Positions 19,813 to 33,066 are shown, counted from the stretch's first letter. The stretch: 64,000 nucleotides of DNA from Amyelois transitella (GCF_032362555.1 NC_083515.1:2825001-2889000); one strand, 5' to 3'. Program-made: numbers and translations. The notes: a model not told the origin generated them from the sequence alone.

Positions 19813-22800
19813 TGTACGTAATTTTATGTATAATAATAATAATTCTATTAACGGTAATTTTTTTTTGAGTAAGTGACTTATATGAATTGAATAATTTGTT
19901 GTAGAAAAGAGACAATAAGTACTTTCTTAGAATATTAATTACCTTTAATTTTTATATTGTTTACGTGCTGAATCTAGGTGTTAATTAATTTGAAACTTAA
20001 ACCACTTTGCCTAACTCAAAAGGTAACAAATCAATTTTAAGACACATTAAAAAAATATATTAGTACTACGTTTCAACACCAAATAAGCTTTTCTGAATAA
20101 TAAATTATATAATAGGTAGGTAACTTTATCCAGCATCAAGTCCTTCAGTAAGGTCTGCCTCAGCCAAGACAAGAGTCATGTGTGTAAATGTCATAAAAAG
20201 CAACCAAAAGATAGGCTAATAAACTGTTGTCACTATTTGAATCTGAATTTCATTAAGAAGTCATACAGCCGAACGTGGCCTTTCATTCATTGCGAGACTG
20301 CTGGCTCTGTCTATCCCGCAAGAGATGCAAACGTGATTATATGTAGTATAATCAAGAGCGTATCAAGCTACACAAATACACTGTCAATTCCCCTCTAATA
20401 TAACCCGCCACCCAGTTGCACTGTAACTTGACATGCTGACCGTACGTATAAGTGTGATAGTAGATCTAAAACCACACAAGATATAGTATCTTAGTCTCCA
20501 TAGCCGTTGCCTCCCACGGCGATCCGATGAAGGGTAGTTGACCCAGATTGTGGAGCCGGCTGATAAACAAAACCCGGATGTGTAAGTCGGATGACACTGT
20601 GTCATATATCTTTGCTTCTTTACTGAGATACTGTTACCCAAGTTTTGGGGATCCTCAGTCTAAAACGATTGTGGGAAAATATATATTTAGGAACCTTTTT
20701 TTAATTCACATGTCAATTGTTTTACATACGATTTTTTTTTTTTTAATATGTAATTTTTTTTTAGTTTTGTTGTATTTAGAGAGTAACATATGTAGGTTCT
20801 AATAGAAAGTTTTGAATATTATATTTTTATATATTTTTTATACATCCAGACATAGCTTTATAGTCGTATTTCTCCAGACTGATGAGCCTTCTCATAAATA
20901 TGACATATATAGGTATTTGAATATTTTTTTTATCCACGATTGTATTCCATTTTCACTTAAAACATGCTTAAGTAAATTAAACAAAATATTGAGGCAAGAG
21001 TTATAAAAAAAACAATTGTCTATTTTAATTTCGGAATTCATGACGATGATGATGTATGAAGACTGAATTTAAGGAAAGTAAATAAGTAAAAAAAAATTGA
21101 GTCCTAAGGTACGTGTAAAAAAGTTCCTAAAATTGTATGTTTTTTGGGATAATTTTACTAAAAGCCTATTTTGTTCTAACAGCTCACAGAATTAATTTAA
21201 GAAAATTGAATCTAACACATTTTCTAGATAAACGAAATCCTGTTAGCACAGACTGACCCTTTCATAAAATAGCTAATCTAGTATTTAGACGAAAATAAAT
21301 GTACAAGCCTATGTAAACCGAACATATTCTGAATGTTCCGTACCTACTCCCTTCAGAGGCCGTAATCTAACCAAATATTTGTCCGAAACGCTGCGGAGGC
21401 ACTATGAGATATATCGAAAGGCGATAAAATACTCGTTCCCTTAGGGAAACGTCGTGTTTATTTTTACAAGGGCTGATTAAGTGCAAATATTAGAATAAAT
21501 AATGATTCTCACGATATGTTCTTGCCTGGAAGAGATTGCATAATGCAATAAGGCCCCCTTATGTATATTACCTTAACATAAGTTTAGGATAAATTTATTG
21601 TTATAATTTAATGTGTAATAAAGGGTGATCTATCTATCTCTGACAGACAGATAACGTACAGCCAGAACTACTAGGTTAATTTATAGCCTATGCCTATATT
21701 TATTCCTAGGGTTGTGGACATGTTAATTGTACCGTGTGGTTTCTGTAACTTCAGAATAGGACTATTCTATCTCTTTCTTATGGATGTAGTAAAAGTCGAA
21801 TAAGGTAATAAGCACATTTATCAAGTGCATTCTTACTCTGATACAATACGGATTAGTGATTTAAAAAGGTTTCGGAAGTCAGACGGGGGTAATTTTGTGT
21901 AAAATCTTGACTTTATTAATCTACGATCATAGTAAAAATGTACAGACTGAGCTACTCCAACAAAGGTTACCGGTAATAACATCAGGAAGAAGAAGAAAAA
22001 GAAATAAGTATTCCCACTTTAAATAAACTGAATTTTTTTCATGAACGCGGATGGAGCCGCGGGCGCCGTTATATATAGCATACATTACTTAAGTAGATTG
22101 CTTAATCTGTGTCATAAATATCGATCAAACTTACATTAAGTACAAGCAGTGTAGCCAACTTAACAATTTTAACTTTAGTTTCAGTTTTCAGCTTTGCTAT
22201 AGATAATAATCTAGAATTTTTATCTCTATAGGTTGTTAGGTTTGTATGTGGTCATAAAAGGCAAGGAAATACGCTTGAGATTCTTCTTGTAGGCGATGGG
22301 CTACCAACTTGTCACCATACAGCTGAACGTAGCATTTCAGTCTTTGAAGACTGTTGGCTCTGTATACTCCGGTAGGGATATAGACGGGATTATATATATA
22401 TATATATATATGTTTATATGTAAAGGTTGAATTATCTCATAAAAAATATCGACCGAAAATATAATAGCATATTACTAAAAAAAACTCATTCTGTCAAAGT
22501 GGAACAACAGTTAGGTTTTTTACAGTTTTTTGTTTGTATAGTTTACAGTGGGGTTGGCAACACTCGACACATCGATATAACAGTTACAAACACATTTCCT
22601 TGTCACTAATTGAGATCAATAAAGTTAAGAACAAATAGGACACCATCGATCCACAAACAATTAAGGAGTGTACATTTTGATACGTCAAAGTCGGAAGCAT
22701 TTAGTGACGTTCTAACATTTGTTCGGTTTCCTTTTATTTTTGATAATTGTATTAGATAAAGAACCAATGGGGTGAATAGTTTATCTGGGATTGGTTTTTG

Positions 22801-22829
22801 AAAACAAAGACTTACTGGAAATATTCGAC
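19813..22829. other. Gene-free DNA with family S fragments
   Basis: Family S fragments on the plus strand at about 20190-20345, 21722-21860 and 22245-22412, the last with a (TA)n tail. A Helitron-3'-like stretch (GAACGCGGATGGAGCCGCGGGC) lies near 22043-22064. The short ORFs here fall in repeats or have no recognisable domain. Confidence 0.5.
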
Positions 22830-23005
22830 GGCCTCTGTGGCGCAGCGGTAGTAGGCTTGTCTGTGACATTGGAGGTCCCGGGTTCGAATCCCGGCCAAGG
22901 CATGATGAGAAAAGAACTTTTTCTGATTGTCTTGGATCTTGGTTGTTTATCTATATAAGTATTTATTATAAAATGTAGTATCGTTGAGTTAGTATCTCGT
23001 AACAC
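22830..23005 (+). mobile_element. tRNA-derived SINE (family T) with complete A and B boxes
   Basis: Head GGCCTCTGTGGCGCAGCGG with A box (TGGCGCAGCGG) and B box (GGTTCGAATCC at 22880-22890), then the same body as at 9975-10187, ending GTATCTCGTAACAC. The tRNA fold is not kept in the acceptor stem, so this is a SINE and not a tRNA gene. Confidence 0.8.
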
Positions 23006-24151
23006 TTAATATAAAAATTTTTTTTGCCTATTTTCAGTTTTTGGGTTTAAAACAGCATCTTAAAGAAAACCATAGCCCTCTTTTTTTTCGTCGTCGTTCA
23101 TAGTAAAATTATCGATTCATACTAGGTACATACTAAGATATTATTACCTAAGCGTATTTAGGTAGCTAATGCCCTTAAAAGGTACGGCGAAGATATTTTG
23201 TAAAACTTGTAATATTTTATTATTAATACCAAAATGTAATATGTCATTTAGTCCTGTAATTTCGCCAAGGTACAAGCCTATTTATAAGTAGTATGTTATA
23301 ATTCGTTCGCCAAGCTAGTAATAAGACAATGGCTGATTACAGTATCGATAGTCCTAATCGGTCGAGTATGATCGATGTTGCTTTTAATCGATGTTCGCAA
23401 CTTAGCGGAATGATTAAATTATATTGCTTCGACATTGTTCAGGCATTTAATAATAATTAATTATGTAACTTTGCTAATATTGATCCCGTACTGAATTGGT
23501 ATTCTGTGGCTTAAATTACCATAGAGCACTTAAGTCTTTCCCCATCTAACCATAGTCTAAAAACTAAATGCAGATATTTATCATACAATTTTATCTCCAT
23601 GGTTATCCTCTTTTAAATATATCGTATTGGTATTTATATAAACAGTATTTTCAAGACTGCTGGCTCTGTCTACCCCGCAAGGGATATAGACGTGATTATA
23701 TGTATGTATGTATGAGAGGAAGTTTAAAATCTGCCCTTGACACTGCTTGAATTTATTATTAAAATGAAAAGTTAAATTATCTTGAAAATGTATTCAGTGG
23801 AATACAATAAATAAACCATTTCTTTGCTCTATCGTAGCGCAAATTGAAAATAAACAAAAAATACGGTCTTAATATAAATCATACAAGATCACTGACCTTT
23901 TAACTAGTGTTGATCAACGGTTTTCCTTAAAATATATAGTGTTTAGAATTTGGCGTTGTGCCAGATATAACCTAATGCCATGGTTCGGTAAACTATGAGT
24001 ATCAATAATGACTGAATAAACATGTTAAGAATGATCGATATGAAGTAAGAAAATGCGGGGAATTAGCTATTGTTTTATGTGTGTTTGACTTAATTCTTTA
24101 GTAGGTACTTTATGTAGTGCTAACGTTCGCCCGCGGCTCCGACTGACGTAG
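23006..24151. other. Gene-free DNA
   Basis: A family S 3' fragment (+) lies at about 23645-23715 (TCAAGACTGCTGGCTCTG..GACGTGATTATATGTATG). The end, 24119-24147, resembles a Helitron 3' terminus on the minus strand (GGAGCCGCGGGCGAACG). No gene is supported. Confidence 0.45.
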
Positions 24152-24830
24152 GTACATACATACATAAATCACGCCTCTCTCCCCGAGGGGTAGGCAGAGA
24201 CGACATCTTTCCACTTGCCACGATCCCTTCTCTATCTATTAGCATAAAATTTTGTGTCATAATTTTACATGGCATACCTTTGTTTAGCCTAATAATTGTT
24301 ACTATTTGGCATAAGTTTTTAGGCAAATTTCTTTAAGCATACCTACTATTAGCATAACCTAACCTAACCTAAGAAGTACTCGCCTTATAGCGCATTACAC
24401 TACATCTGCTCCGCGCAAAAATAAATAAGTCTAAACTATATTTATGCCTATTGAAATAGTAAGCGTCAAAAAACTATTATGACAAAAAATAGTATGCGTA
24501 ACTCGTTATGCCAAACTAAAATAGGACAAAAAAAATTGTCGAATGAAAGGGATCCCTCCCTGCACGCTTCTTTCGCTTCATCCACATTCATTAATCTCAA
24601 TTCTATCACTAAGCCAAACAGCTGAGCGTGGCCTATCAGTCTTTTCAAGACTGGTGGCTCTGTCTACCCCGCTAGGGATATAGACGTGATCATATGTATG
24701 TATGTATGTATGCACATTCATTACTCTCTTCATGCAAGCTCGTCGGTTTCGGGTACTCTTGACCTGACTTTTTGCTAGAACGTCTCCGATTGGATCCGAC
24801 GTAGGTCTGACGTACAAATACACTCATAAA
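24152..24830 (-). mobile_element. RTE LINE 3' copy, twice interrupted
   Basis: 24152-24235 is the (CATA)n tail, CACGCCTCTCTCC..GGGGTAGGCAGAG and CCACTTGCCACGATCCCTTC. The LINE resumes at 24549 (CCTCCCTGCACGCTTCTTTCGCTTC) after a 313-bp insert (24236-24548). That insert may duplicate GATCCCT and includes three insect telomere-like CCTAA units at 24358-24373. A family S SINE interrupts it again at 24594-24712. Confidence 0.65.
24594..24712 (+). mobile_element. 5'-truncated family S SINE in the RTE copy
   Basis: The duplication CACATTCATTA at 24583-24593 and 24713-24723 flanks a truncated body plus tail ending in (TATG)n. 5' truncation plus an 11-bp duplication is typical of target-primed reverse transcription. 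Confidence 0.85.
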
Positions 24831-25813
24831 ATATAAAGGGCGGAATAAATGCTAACAGCATTATCTAACAGTACTCTTGATCATTGTCATGATGTCTGTC
24901 CTGGAGAGGACCTCCAGTTTCATATACGATCTACACAAGGTTCAAGTAGTGGATAACATCCCACCACCACCCACGGTTTTACCAACCTTCCGGACACGAG
25001 CTGAATGTTGGGAGGAGTGCACTGCTCTCCTCTCCTCTTTGCACTTTGTCTCAACAAAATCTCTTTACTTTCCTGTGTTACTGTCCCCTTAGTCTTCAGC
25101 TACGCACGTGTAAAGGTTACCGCAAATTGCGGCCATTTTGGTTCAACCAATATTTTGTGTATTGTACGTTTAATGTAGGTATGTCTTTATGAAGAAATGC
25201 GGAGAAAAATTGAAAAATTGTTTCACGTATTTCAATTATAATGAAACGAGTTGAAATAAAATTGATGGCCGCGTATTTAATGAGTGTTGGCCGAGCGGAA
25301 TATAAAATAAGCGTTTAATCGAGTTCTCGTGATGGCCATCCACAATTTACATTCTGAATCGAAAATGAATGAGGGCGACCGTCCATTGTAACAGTATTGT
25401 GACACGGCCATGTATTTTTCATGTTTTACGTGGAATAAAGTTATTTCAGGCGTTTCTCAATTATTCAGTTAAAGGTTTTAATGGTCTAAGGTTCGTCTGT
25501 TACCCAGAATCAGGTGGTTTTTCCGTCTAACCCCTGGTGGCCATTTGGCGATTGGCATGGCTACGCGAGGAGTAACGTATGTATATAACTACAGCATATA
25601 CTAAAGCACTAAAGAGATTGTCTGAGAGTTAAAATAAGGTGCGCTGATAACTGCAAACGCGAGAGCAGCGCACGCCTCCCATGATTAGGCGACGATAGCC
25701 TGAAGGGTGTTAGAATCAAAGGTTATGGTAGAAGAGTTCCTGTTAATATCTGAAAGGGATTAAGTAATCTAAGCGAAATATAGTAAGAAGAAAGCAGGTT
25801 GACTAAGCAGATA
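24831..25813. other. Gene-free DNA
   Basis: An ORF at 24877-25092 has a proline-rich patch but no recognisable domain or splice context. Otherwise nothing is seen. Confidence 0.4.
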
Positions 25814-26057
25814 TCTGTACTGATATTATAAAGCTGAAGAATTTGTTTGTTTGAACGCGCTTGTCTCAGGAACTACTGTTTCGAATTAAAAATTATTTTT
25901 GTGTTGAATAGACCATTTATCGAGGAAGGCTTTAGGCTATATAACATCACGCTGCAACTATAAAGAGTGAAGAAATAATGGAAAATGTGAAAAAAACGGG
26001 GAATATTATTCATCCTTGATAACTATTCCACGCGGACGAAGTCGCGGGCACAGCTAG
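25814..26057 (+). mobile_element. Short non-autonomous Helitron (244 bp)
   Basis: 5' end A|TCTGTACTGATATTATAAAG, 3' end CCACGCGGACGAAGTCGCGG..CAG CTAG|T. No coding capacity. It shares both termini with the element at 31988-33066. Confidence 0.8.
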
Positions 26058-28011
26058 TACAATATATTTAGCTGATATTGACTGACACATCAACAACATG
26101 TGTCATGAATTTCCAACAGGAGCGGACCCCCGGGGCGCAACTAGTTAGATAATATTAATAGACTCATCCCCAGAAAATTATTTTCCGTAACATTATACCA
26201 CAGCCAAAAGAGAGGGGTGTTATTTCCTTATGCGTGAATCACGCAGCGTGATGCGTGCGAACGTTCTCTCTTGACAATGACCTTGGATGTCCGTCATTCG
26301 GGACACATTAGGGTGCGAATCTTGTTTTACTACAAAAATACAGTGGGCCAAATAAAGCATCGGTTGTATTATATCATAAGCGGTTTTTATGTTACATACA
26401 TACATATAATCACGTATATAGTCTTGAAAATACTAATAGTCCACATTAAGCTGTTTGGTTTAATGATAGAATTGGAATAAAAAGCGACTAAGGGATAAGC
26501 TTGAAATTCTTCTTTTAGGCGATAGGCTAGCAACCTGTAACTATTTAAATCACAATTTTTTCATTAAACATTACCAAATATAAAATTGTTTAGTTACTGA
26601 ATAGCTGACATACAAGGCACAGCCCCAAAACAGTTCTTGAAATTAGTAATTTCGCATGTATACATGTGGTCTAGGGATATACTAAGCTAGGGTTTCTCAT
26701 TCCTGCGGGAATGGGAATTTATGGGATTTTTGTTTGTGAGAGAACACACATATGCAGATAAAGTTAATTTAAAACTTAAAGCTCTAAGTGAAAACACGAA
26801 ACCACATGATATAAATTCTTGTCAGAATACGAGTTATTGCTTCTGTGTTGATTTATAGCGCCTTTTACCAACTACCCATATTTCAAAAAGCACGCCACCG
26901 TTTTATGTAAAACTTTATAACCTTTTTCGTAAAAGAAGTTTGCACTCATCAATTTTTACTTTTAGAATTTATTATTCGTAAGTATACTTAAAAGAAATAC
27001 ATATTTAAAAGGGAAAACTTAATTCTCTACAGTGTTCTTTCTCAATATTTTTTACAAGATTTCTCGAAAAAATCTACATCTTTCGTGTTTACATTTTTTT
27101 TTTTCATTACATTTACATGTTTCGTGCTTTTCATTTATATTTTTGTAGATCACTGGCCAGAAAGAAAAATAATTTAAATACAAACAATGAGTAATGAAAA
27201 ACACATACATCTAAATCGATCGGGCAAGAAATTCTCTTTTAATTTACATGGTAAAAAAAAGAAAACAAACTAAACTGAATATTTAAAATAAAACGCAGAA
27301 ACTGAGAAAAAAAAAGTTTTTTTATGAATGAACTGAATTCGTAAACAAATTTGTAAATATACTCGGACGTGGATGAATCAACATAACAATGGCGGACAAA
27401 CTATTGTTTTTACATCATTTGTTTTACAAACAGACCAGCAATCTGAGTTGAAGAATTATGACAGTGTCCACAATTCTATTTTAAATTTGGTTAAATTGTT
27501 TAAATTGACGTTATTGAAGTAAATGCTGCAGTTCTGTTTGTTACCGCGTCTTCTGCACTGACGTTTTGGAAGCGGGATTACAGTACAGTTTAAGTAATTT
27601 ATTTGACGGCAACGAATGTTATGAAACAAAAAATATGACAATGAATAAGTAATGTTTGAAACGTCCCATGATGATGAATACAAATAGCGTGGAATAGGAA
27701 AAAAGACAAAATGTACTTTTCACACGGTCGGAGCCGCGGACGAAAGCTAGTAAGTATAAAATAAAAGAAAGCCTTCAATTTATACCAAAGGTATTTTTCA
27801 TTCTTCTGTTCACAAAACCACTCGGTTCGCTCAGAGCCATACATCATCTCTAATGCTGCAAAAGACGGCGGAATGCATTTGCGTTTCTATTCCAGCACTA
27901 GCATTGGCTCGTGCCTTCGCCTGCGTACCTTTTAGTAAGAGTCGTATTCTTTAGTACCTACTGTTTTGTTGTCAGAATCAAAAATATTATATTTTCATCT
28001 TCCTCATCATG
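26058..28011. other. Gene-free DNA with repeat fragments
   Basis: Family S halves joined head to head: minus-strand tail part at about 26395-26477, then plus-strand body at 26478-26570. A LINE 3'-end-like block at about 27525-27610 resembles that at 57661-57795 (TTCTGCACTGACG..TTTTGGAAGCGG). Helitron-like 3' ends lie at 27721-27750 (+) and 27896-27930 (-). No gene is supported. Confidence 0.5.
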
Positions 28012-28262
28012 TGTGCCGTGTGGTTCCTGGCACTTGAAAAGAATAGGACCACTCCATCTCTTACACGTGAATGTCGTAATAGGCTACTCAGGGAATAAAC
28101 TTGGGATTCTTCTTGTAGACGATGGGCTAGCAACCTGTTACTATTTGAATTCCAATTCCATCAATAAGCCATAAAGCTGAACGTGGCCCGTCAGTCTTTC
28201 GAGGCTGCTGGCTCTGTCTACCCCGCGAGGGATATAGACGTGATTATGTGTATGAATAAATG
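28012..28262 (+). mobile_element. Family S SINE-like copy, full length
   Basis: Head GTGCCGTGTGGTTCCTGGCAC to tail GATATAGACGTGATTATGTG, with all family blocks recognisable. Confidence 0.85.
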
Positions 28263-30237
28263 AATATATTCCCATTTTTCTCCTGTGTGTTCTGACTAGA
28301 TCCTCATTTTTCTGCAGAGAAGCCTAGTAGTAAGTCCGCCTGACTTGGGTAATTCAGTTTAAATATGCAGGTACTCCACTCCGAGTACCGGTAAGTAATA
28401 AAACTAATGTATATAACTCAGAAATGAGTACCAAACATATTTGATCTAATACTATGTTTTAAATATGACTTAATAAAAAGGCGCGAAAATTATCAACAAT
28501 AACGTCTTACCACGAAAATAGGTATTTCTCTAAAAATGGAATCATAAAAATAACTATTCTTCGTGCATAACCTGAATGATGCATTTGCGGTTATGCAACA
28601 CAATGCGTTTTGAACTTTATTTCTATAGTGTTAAGACGTCTTTTTTATCTTTTTCAGTATGACCGTGTGTGTAACATATACCAAAGCCACAGATAATGCA
28701 AGTGACAGAACTCAGTAGGTCACTCACTCAGATGTATGAATAAGTTATCTAGACACCAACTTGGGAATAAGATACGAATTGGATTGTGATGCATAAGATG
28801 CAGTAGTTTTCATCTACATGCATACAAAAATAACAGACGACGTGTGTTATAGATACTTAAAATGTAATATTTGTCTATTTGTAGTTATGAAATAAAAAAA
28901 ACTAACTTAACTGGAATTTTGCTAAGAGATAAACTTAATATACTTACCTACACATTGAGGAGTAAATTATTTGAATGTCAATTCTATCATTAAGCGGTCT
29001 TTCGGCGGTTATCGGTCTTTTCAAGACTGTTGGCTCTGTCTACCCCGCAAGAGATAAAGACGTGACTATATGTATGTTTTCAGGAGTAAACTAGGCTTTT
29101 ACTTTTAGAAATCCTCTCTTGACCTATGCCCCCGGTAAATACGCACATTTGACGTATTTATTAATTACTTGGTAGGGCAGTCAATATAGTCACAAGACTC
29201 GAAAACCAACCTCTAGCGGGATGTCTAGATTTGAGAGTAAAATATTTCAGAAGAGACAAATATGAAATTATTTTTACCGGTGACTCGTTTTTTACAAAAA
29301 TATTTGAGCTTTCTTAATATTTGGAGACGCGATGAGGGCGGTCCTGCCACACAATTTATAATTTTAACTCCATAAACAAGCGCCTTGTTCTGCTAAGCTC
29401 TTCTCCCGGAGCCCTCTCACGACTTGTTTCACACCTTCAGTTAATTAGAACAAGAGAGGAACAACACTTTAAATGAAATTTCTTGTCAAAACCTGATTAT
29501 TATTAAAAACAAAATCAACATTAACAAAACAATGTACATTTGTCTTATTTTTCTTACACTACATATCGTAAAAATCAGAATAACATTGGCTGCCGGCTAT
29601 TAAATATAACAGAATTTTTTGAGAAAATCCAGTATGTTGTAGAAAAAATTGCCGCATAACACTAAATCATTCCACTATCCCGTAGTTAGTCTCAGATAAC
29701 ATTCAAACTTATAAACCTTCCTATTGAATCAGTCTTTCTATTAAAAAAAAAACTGCATCAAAATCCGTTTTGTACCTAGATAGTTTTAAATATCTCAGCA
29801 TTCATAGACACATACGCATAGACAAAGGGCACAGACGCGCGAAGCGACTTTTCTTTATACTATGTTATGATTTTTTTACACACCACAATTTATCCTTTTC
29901 GCTAAGTTCAGGTTCTTATGTTAGAAGTAGTCACTTCTCTCAAGTACATTCTCAAATCACTGATCAAATAACCTACGTATGGTGCCTAACCTTTGCGAAT
30001 AATTATTACAGCAATTTGTCTCAATTTATAAGGGTCGCTACATAATTACGATGGTATTGTACTGCCCTTCAAATAAGGCCTATTCATAATATATAAAGGT
30101 ACGTATAATTAGCTTTGCAAAGGAAAGATAATATTTTTCCAGTAAATCCTAAGTGTAATTCGGTAGAGAAATAATTTTATTTCGTAGGATAATTGAGGAG
30201 ATAAAAGTACTTATTTCTACTTAGGTATAAAAGGAGA
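28263..30237. other. Gene-free DNA
   Basis: A family S 3' fragment (+) is at about 28968-29072. A lepidopteran repeat tail lies near 29760-29870 (ATCAAAATCCGTTTTGTAC..GCGACTTTTCTTTATACTATG). The ORF at 29770-30045 runs through this tail and is not a gene. Confidence 0.45.
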
Positions 30238-30239
30238 TA

Positions 30240-31910
30240 GGGTAGAGCCACCAAAGAGTACGCACTTTTTAAACTTTTATTTCTAGAAAAATCAACTTTG
30301 ATCATACACTTTGTACTTATTATTTATTTAAAACTTTGATTAATTAGGAACATTCTTTGAAATCTCATTCTTGAGTAATAACATTAAAAAATACTTAAAA
30401 ACGCTTAAACTTAGAACTCCTACCATGCGTACTCTTAGGGTAGTGCTTCGCAAAGAGTACGCGCTGAGTACCTTTCATAGAAGGTAACGCAGCAGTACGC
30501 ATGAAAGCAGAATGAGATCATCAGCTCTAGCAGTCATCACACGTGAAGGATCCAAACCCGACATAGTCTGTGCACTCATCATGCCACCAGGCTTCATATT
30601 TATTACATTGGATCCAATCCTCTTGTGGCGGTTCAACGTAAGTTTCAAGACAAAGAGGGCATCTAATTACTTCTTATTAATAATTAAGGCGTAGGGACGT
30701 GACGACCCCATCGCCCTCTGTGGAAGGGTTTCCTTCCCAGTGCAGTCAGTTTCCGCGGGGCGGCTTGTGGCGGAGCCGTTGGTGAGTGGCGACACCACAG
30801 ACCCTACCTCCTGGGGAACATACAGACATGCGCTGCGCTATACACACAAATACACACAGTGACACTATCCCTGCCTCTGGCTTGCCTTAACCGGCCGGCC
30901 ACAGTGGAGTCGCAAGAGCAGATCCTATGCTCCAGGATGGAAGTGTATAGCGTAAAGGCGTAATAGCGGGGAAACCAGCACGGGGTCATACCCGCCGCAT
31001 GGTGGCTTATTAAGGGTGCCCACAGGCTGCTGTATAGCCAATGAGCAGCGAGTCACCATCTGCCTAATCAAAATTACGTGAGAGATTTTCGAGGCAGATG
31101 TCCGTATCTCACTCCATAGCCCTAGTAATCCAATCCACTAGCATCCCATCCGCATGACCAAGACTAACTAAATCCCTCTCTGGCAATAGTTTGGCAGCTG
31201 TGGAGGGCTGTCCGTTGGTGTATCCCAATCAAGGGATCTCCACAGCTGCAGCCATCTCACTTTTGAACGTAAGGTACCAAAGGGCCTCTTCATGTTGGCT
31301 TCGGCCCCATGAACGCCTCCCAAATGACCTCCAAAATGACCCTATGGGCCCGTGCACATTTTACATGTACCAACATAATAATAATATTACTAATTTTCTG
31401 TTGGATTTTCTAATATATTTACCCATGATGATGCCAGGTCCTGTTAAATATAAAAAAAACCTGAACAAACCCAAGCAATATAAATTTTTGCTACACACAA
31501 GGTAAGAGTACGCGTGCGCACTCTTTGGGTGCGTACTCTTACGAAATAGGGGTATTTAATCTATGGTCATTATAATTTTTGAAAGCAAGTGTTGTAGCGA
31601 CATAACCTATGAATAAAAACAAAATTTGGAACACATATTTTATGTAAAACAACATTTGATAGGTATAAATTTATAGCCAGTCTTATAAAACATATTTTAA
31701 ATTGTTAAAAAATAAGATCAAACTAATCTAAAAACTATTTTTAGTTATAAAATTGTAAATAAATACCTCAATGAAGCGCATCCTTGTCCGGTACTTTGAT
31801 ATTACATTTACCACTGACAGATAAGCCAGTCTTTCCAGTACAAGAATAAAAAATACTTTTATGGGCATTGCGTACTCTTTGGTAGCGCGTACTCTTTGGT
31901 GGCTCTACTC
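30240..31910. mobile_element. TIR DNA element with TA duplication and repeated GAGTACGC motif
   Basis: The termini GTAGAGCCACCAAAGAG.. (30242-30263) and their exact reverse complement (31887-31908) form a 22-bp perfect TIR, 24 bp with one mismatch. It is flanked by TA at 30238-30239 and 31911-31912. AAAGAGTACGC or its complement also occurs near 30425, 30453, 31505, 31530 and 31868. No transposase is recognisable; a Tc1/mariner-like non-autonomous element is the simplest reading. Confidence 0.7.
30690..31370. other. GC-rich segment inside the TIR element
   Basis: Clearly richer in G+C than its surroundings, with blocks such as GCGGGGCGGCTTGTGGCGGAG and ACCGGCCGGCCACAG. No long ORF or recognised domain. 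It may be the 5' region of a LINE or captured host DNA. Just upstream, 30512-30637 is open and ends at a GTAAGT donor-like site. Confidence 0.45.
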
Positions 31911-31987
31911 TATAGTACTATAACGACCTGTCCTAATTCTGCGTTTGAAATAAATTCGTATTTAAAATAATTTGGCGAAATAATTAA

Positions 31988-33066
31988 TCTATACTAATAT
32001 TATAAAGCTGAAGAGTTTGTTTTGTTTGTTTGTTTGTTTGTTTGTTTGTTTGTTTAAACGCGCTAATCTCAGAAACTACTGAACCGATTTGAATAATTCT
32101 TTCACTGTTAGATAGTCTATTTATCGAGGAAGGCTATAGGCTACATTTTATCCCAGATTTCCTACGGGAAACGTCAACAATGCAGGTGAAAGTTGATTGA
32201 GTCGGCCATCTGCGAGCTTTCCACGCCAACGCTGCGCAAACCAACAAAGATATAGTAAAACAATGTACTAAAGATGTGAAGTACTCATTTTTTGCCACAT
32301 AAAAGTCCGCGAGAGCATATATCTATCTCTTAAGGTTTACTTACAATAACCACTTTTATGTTCATTTTTTAAGATTATTTTTTCATTATAAACATAAGTT
32401 ATTTTGAAACCAATTTTCTTTAATTCAGTATTAATCCTTATCCAAATAAATATGTTTATTACTTTCGGCTTTTCATGTAGACTAAAATTGCCATTTACAG
32501 TATATAAATCAGACGAATAGGTTTTGAGATATAGTCGTTATAAGCAATTTGCAGCGAAACATTTAATACGGCGAACCAGCGTTCTTTCTAATACGCGTGG
32601 TCGCCTGACCGCCCCCACCCCTTACCCCGCATCTTTCGATCGCCCTGCTCTATCCTACTTCCTATATATAGATAGGTATCATTCTACGTATAGATAATAC
32701 TTCCTTTGTATGTTTGTCTGTTTGTACCTCTTACCTACTTTAAACTGATTATGTCACTATCTTTTAAGATTGTTGTTGATTATGAGTATTTAATTGTAAA
32801 CACAACTGTCTTTGATATCACTTAATTTCAATGAACATCTTAGAAGATATTGGTTTGCACAAACAAACACACAAACGCACAACCTCTCACCCTAAACGCA
32901 TATATACGGTCTCCGTTCGGTCGCGGGTTATGATGAGGGCCAAGTCGTCGCCAAGTCGCATAACAATTAGCAGCTATAATTGATAAAGCCGAGGAGGATG
33001 TTTGCAAAAATAAATATGATGCCCAAAATAACTATTCCACGCGGACGAAGTCGCGGGCACAGCTAG
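31988..33066 (+). mobile_element. Non-autonomous Helitron (1.08 kb)
   Basis: 5' end A|TCTATACTAATATTATAAAG, followed by a (TTTG)n run. 3' end CCACGCGGACGAAGTCGCGG..CAG CTAG|T at 33063-33066. The interior has no Rep/helicase. Confidence 0.8.

Noticed and set aside
22830..22905. Possible tRNA gene with A and B boxes
   Set aside because: The acceptor stem does not pair and the sequence continues into a SINE body also present at 9975-10187.
24358..24373. Internal telomere repeat (CCTAA)n
   Set aside because: Only three units inside a repeat insert, which is too short to indicate a telomere or a fusion site.
31191..31505. 104-codon ORF in the GC-rich cargo of the TIR element
   Set aside because: No domain recognised, and it runs from GC-rich cargo into AT-rich element DNA with an abrupt change of composition.
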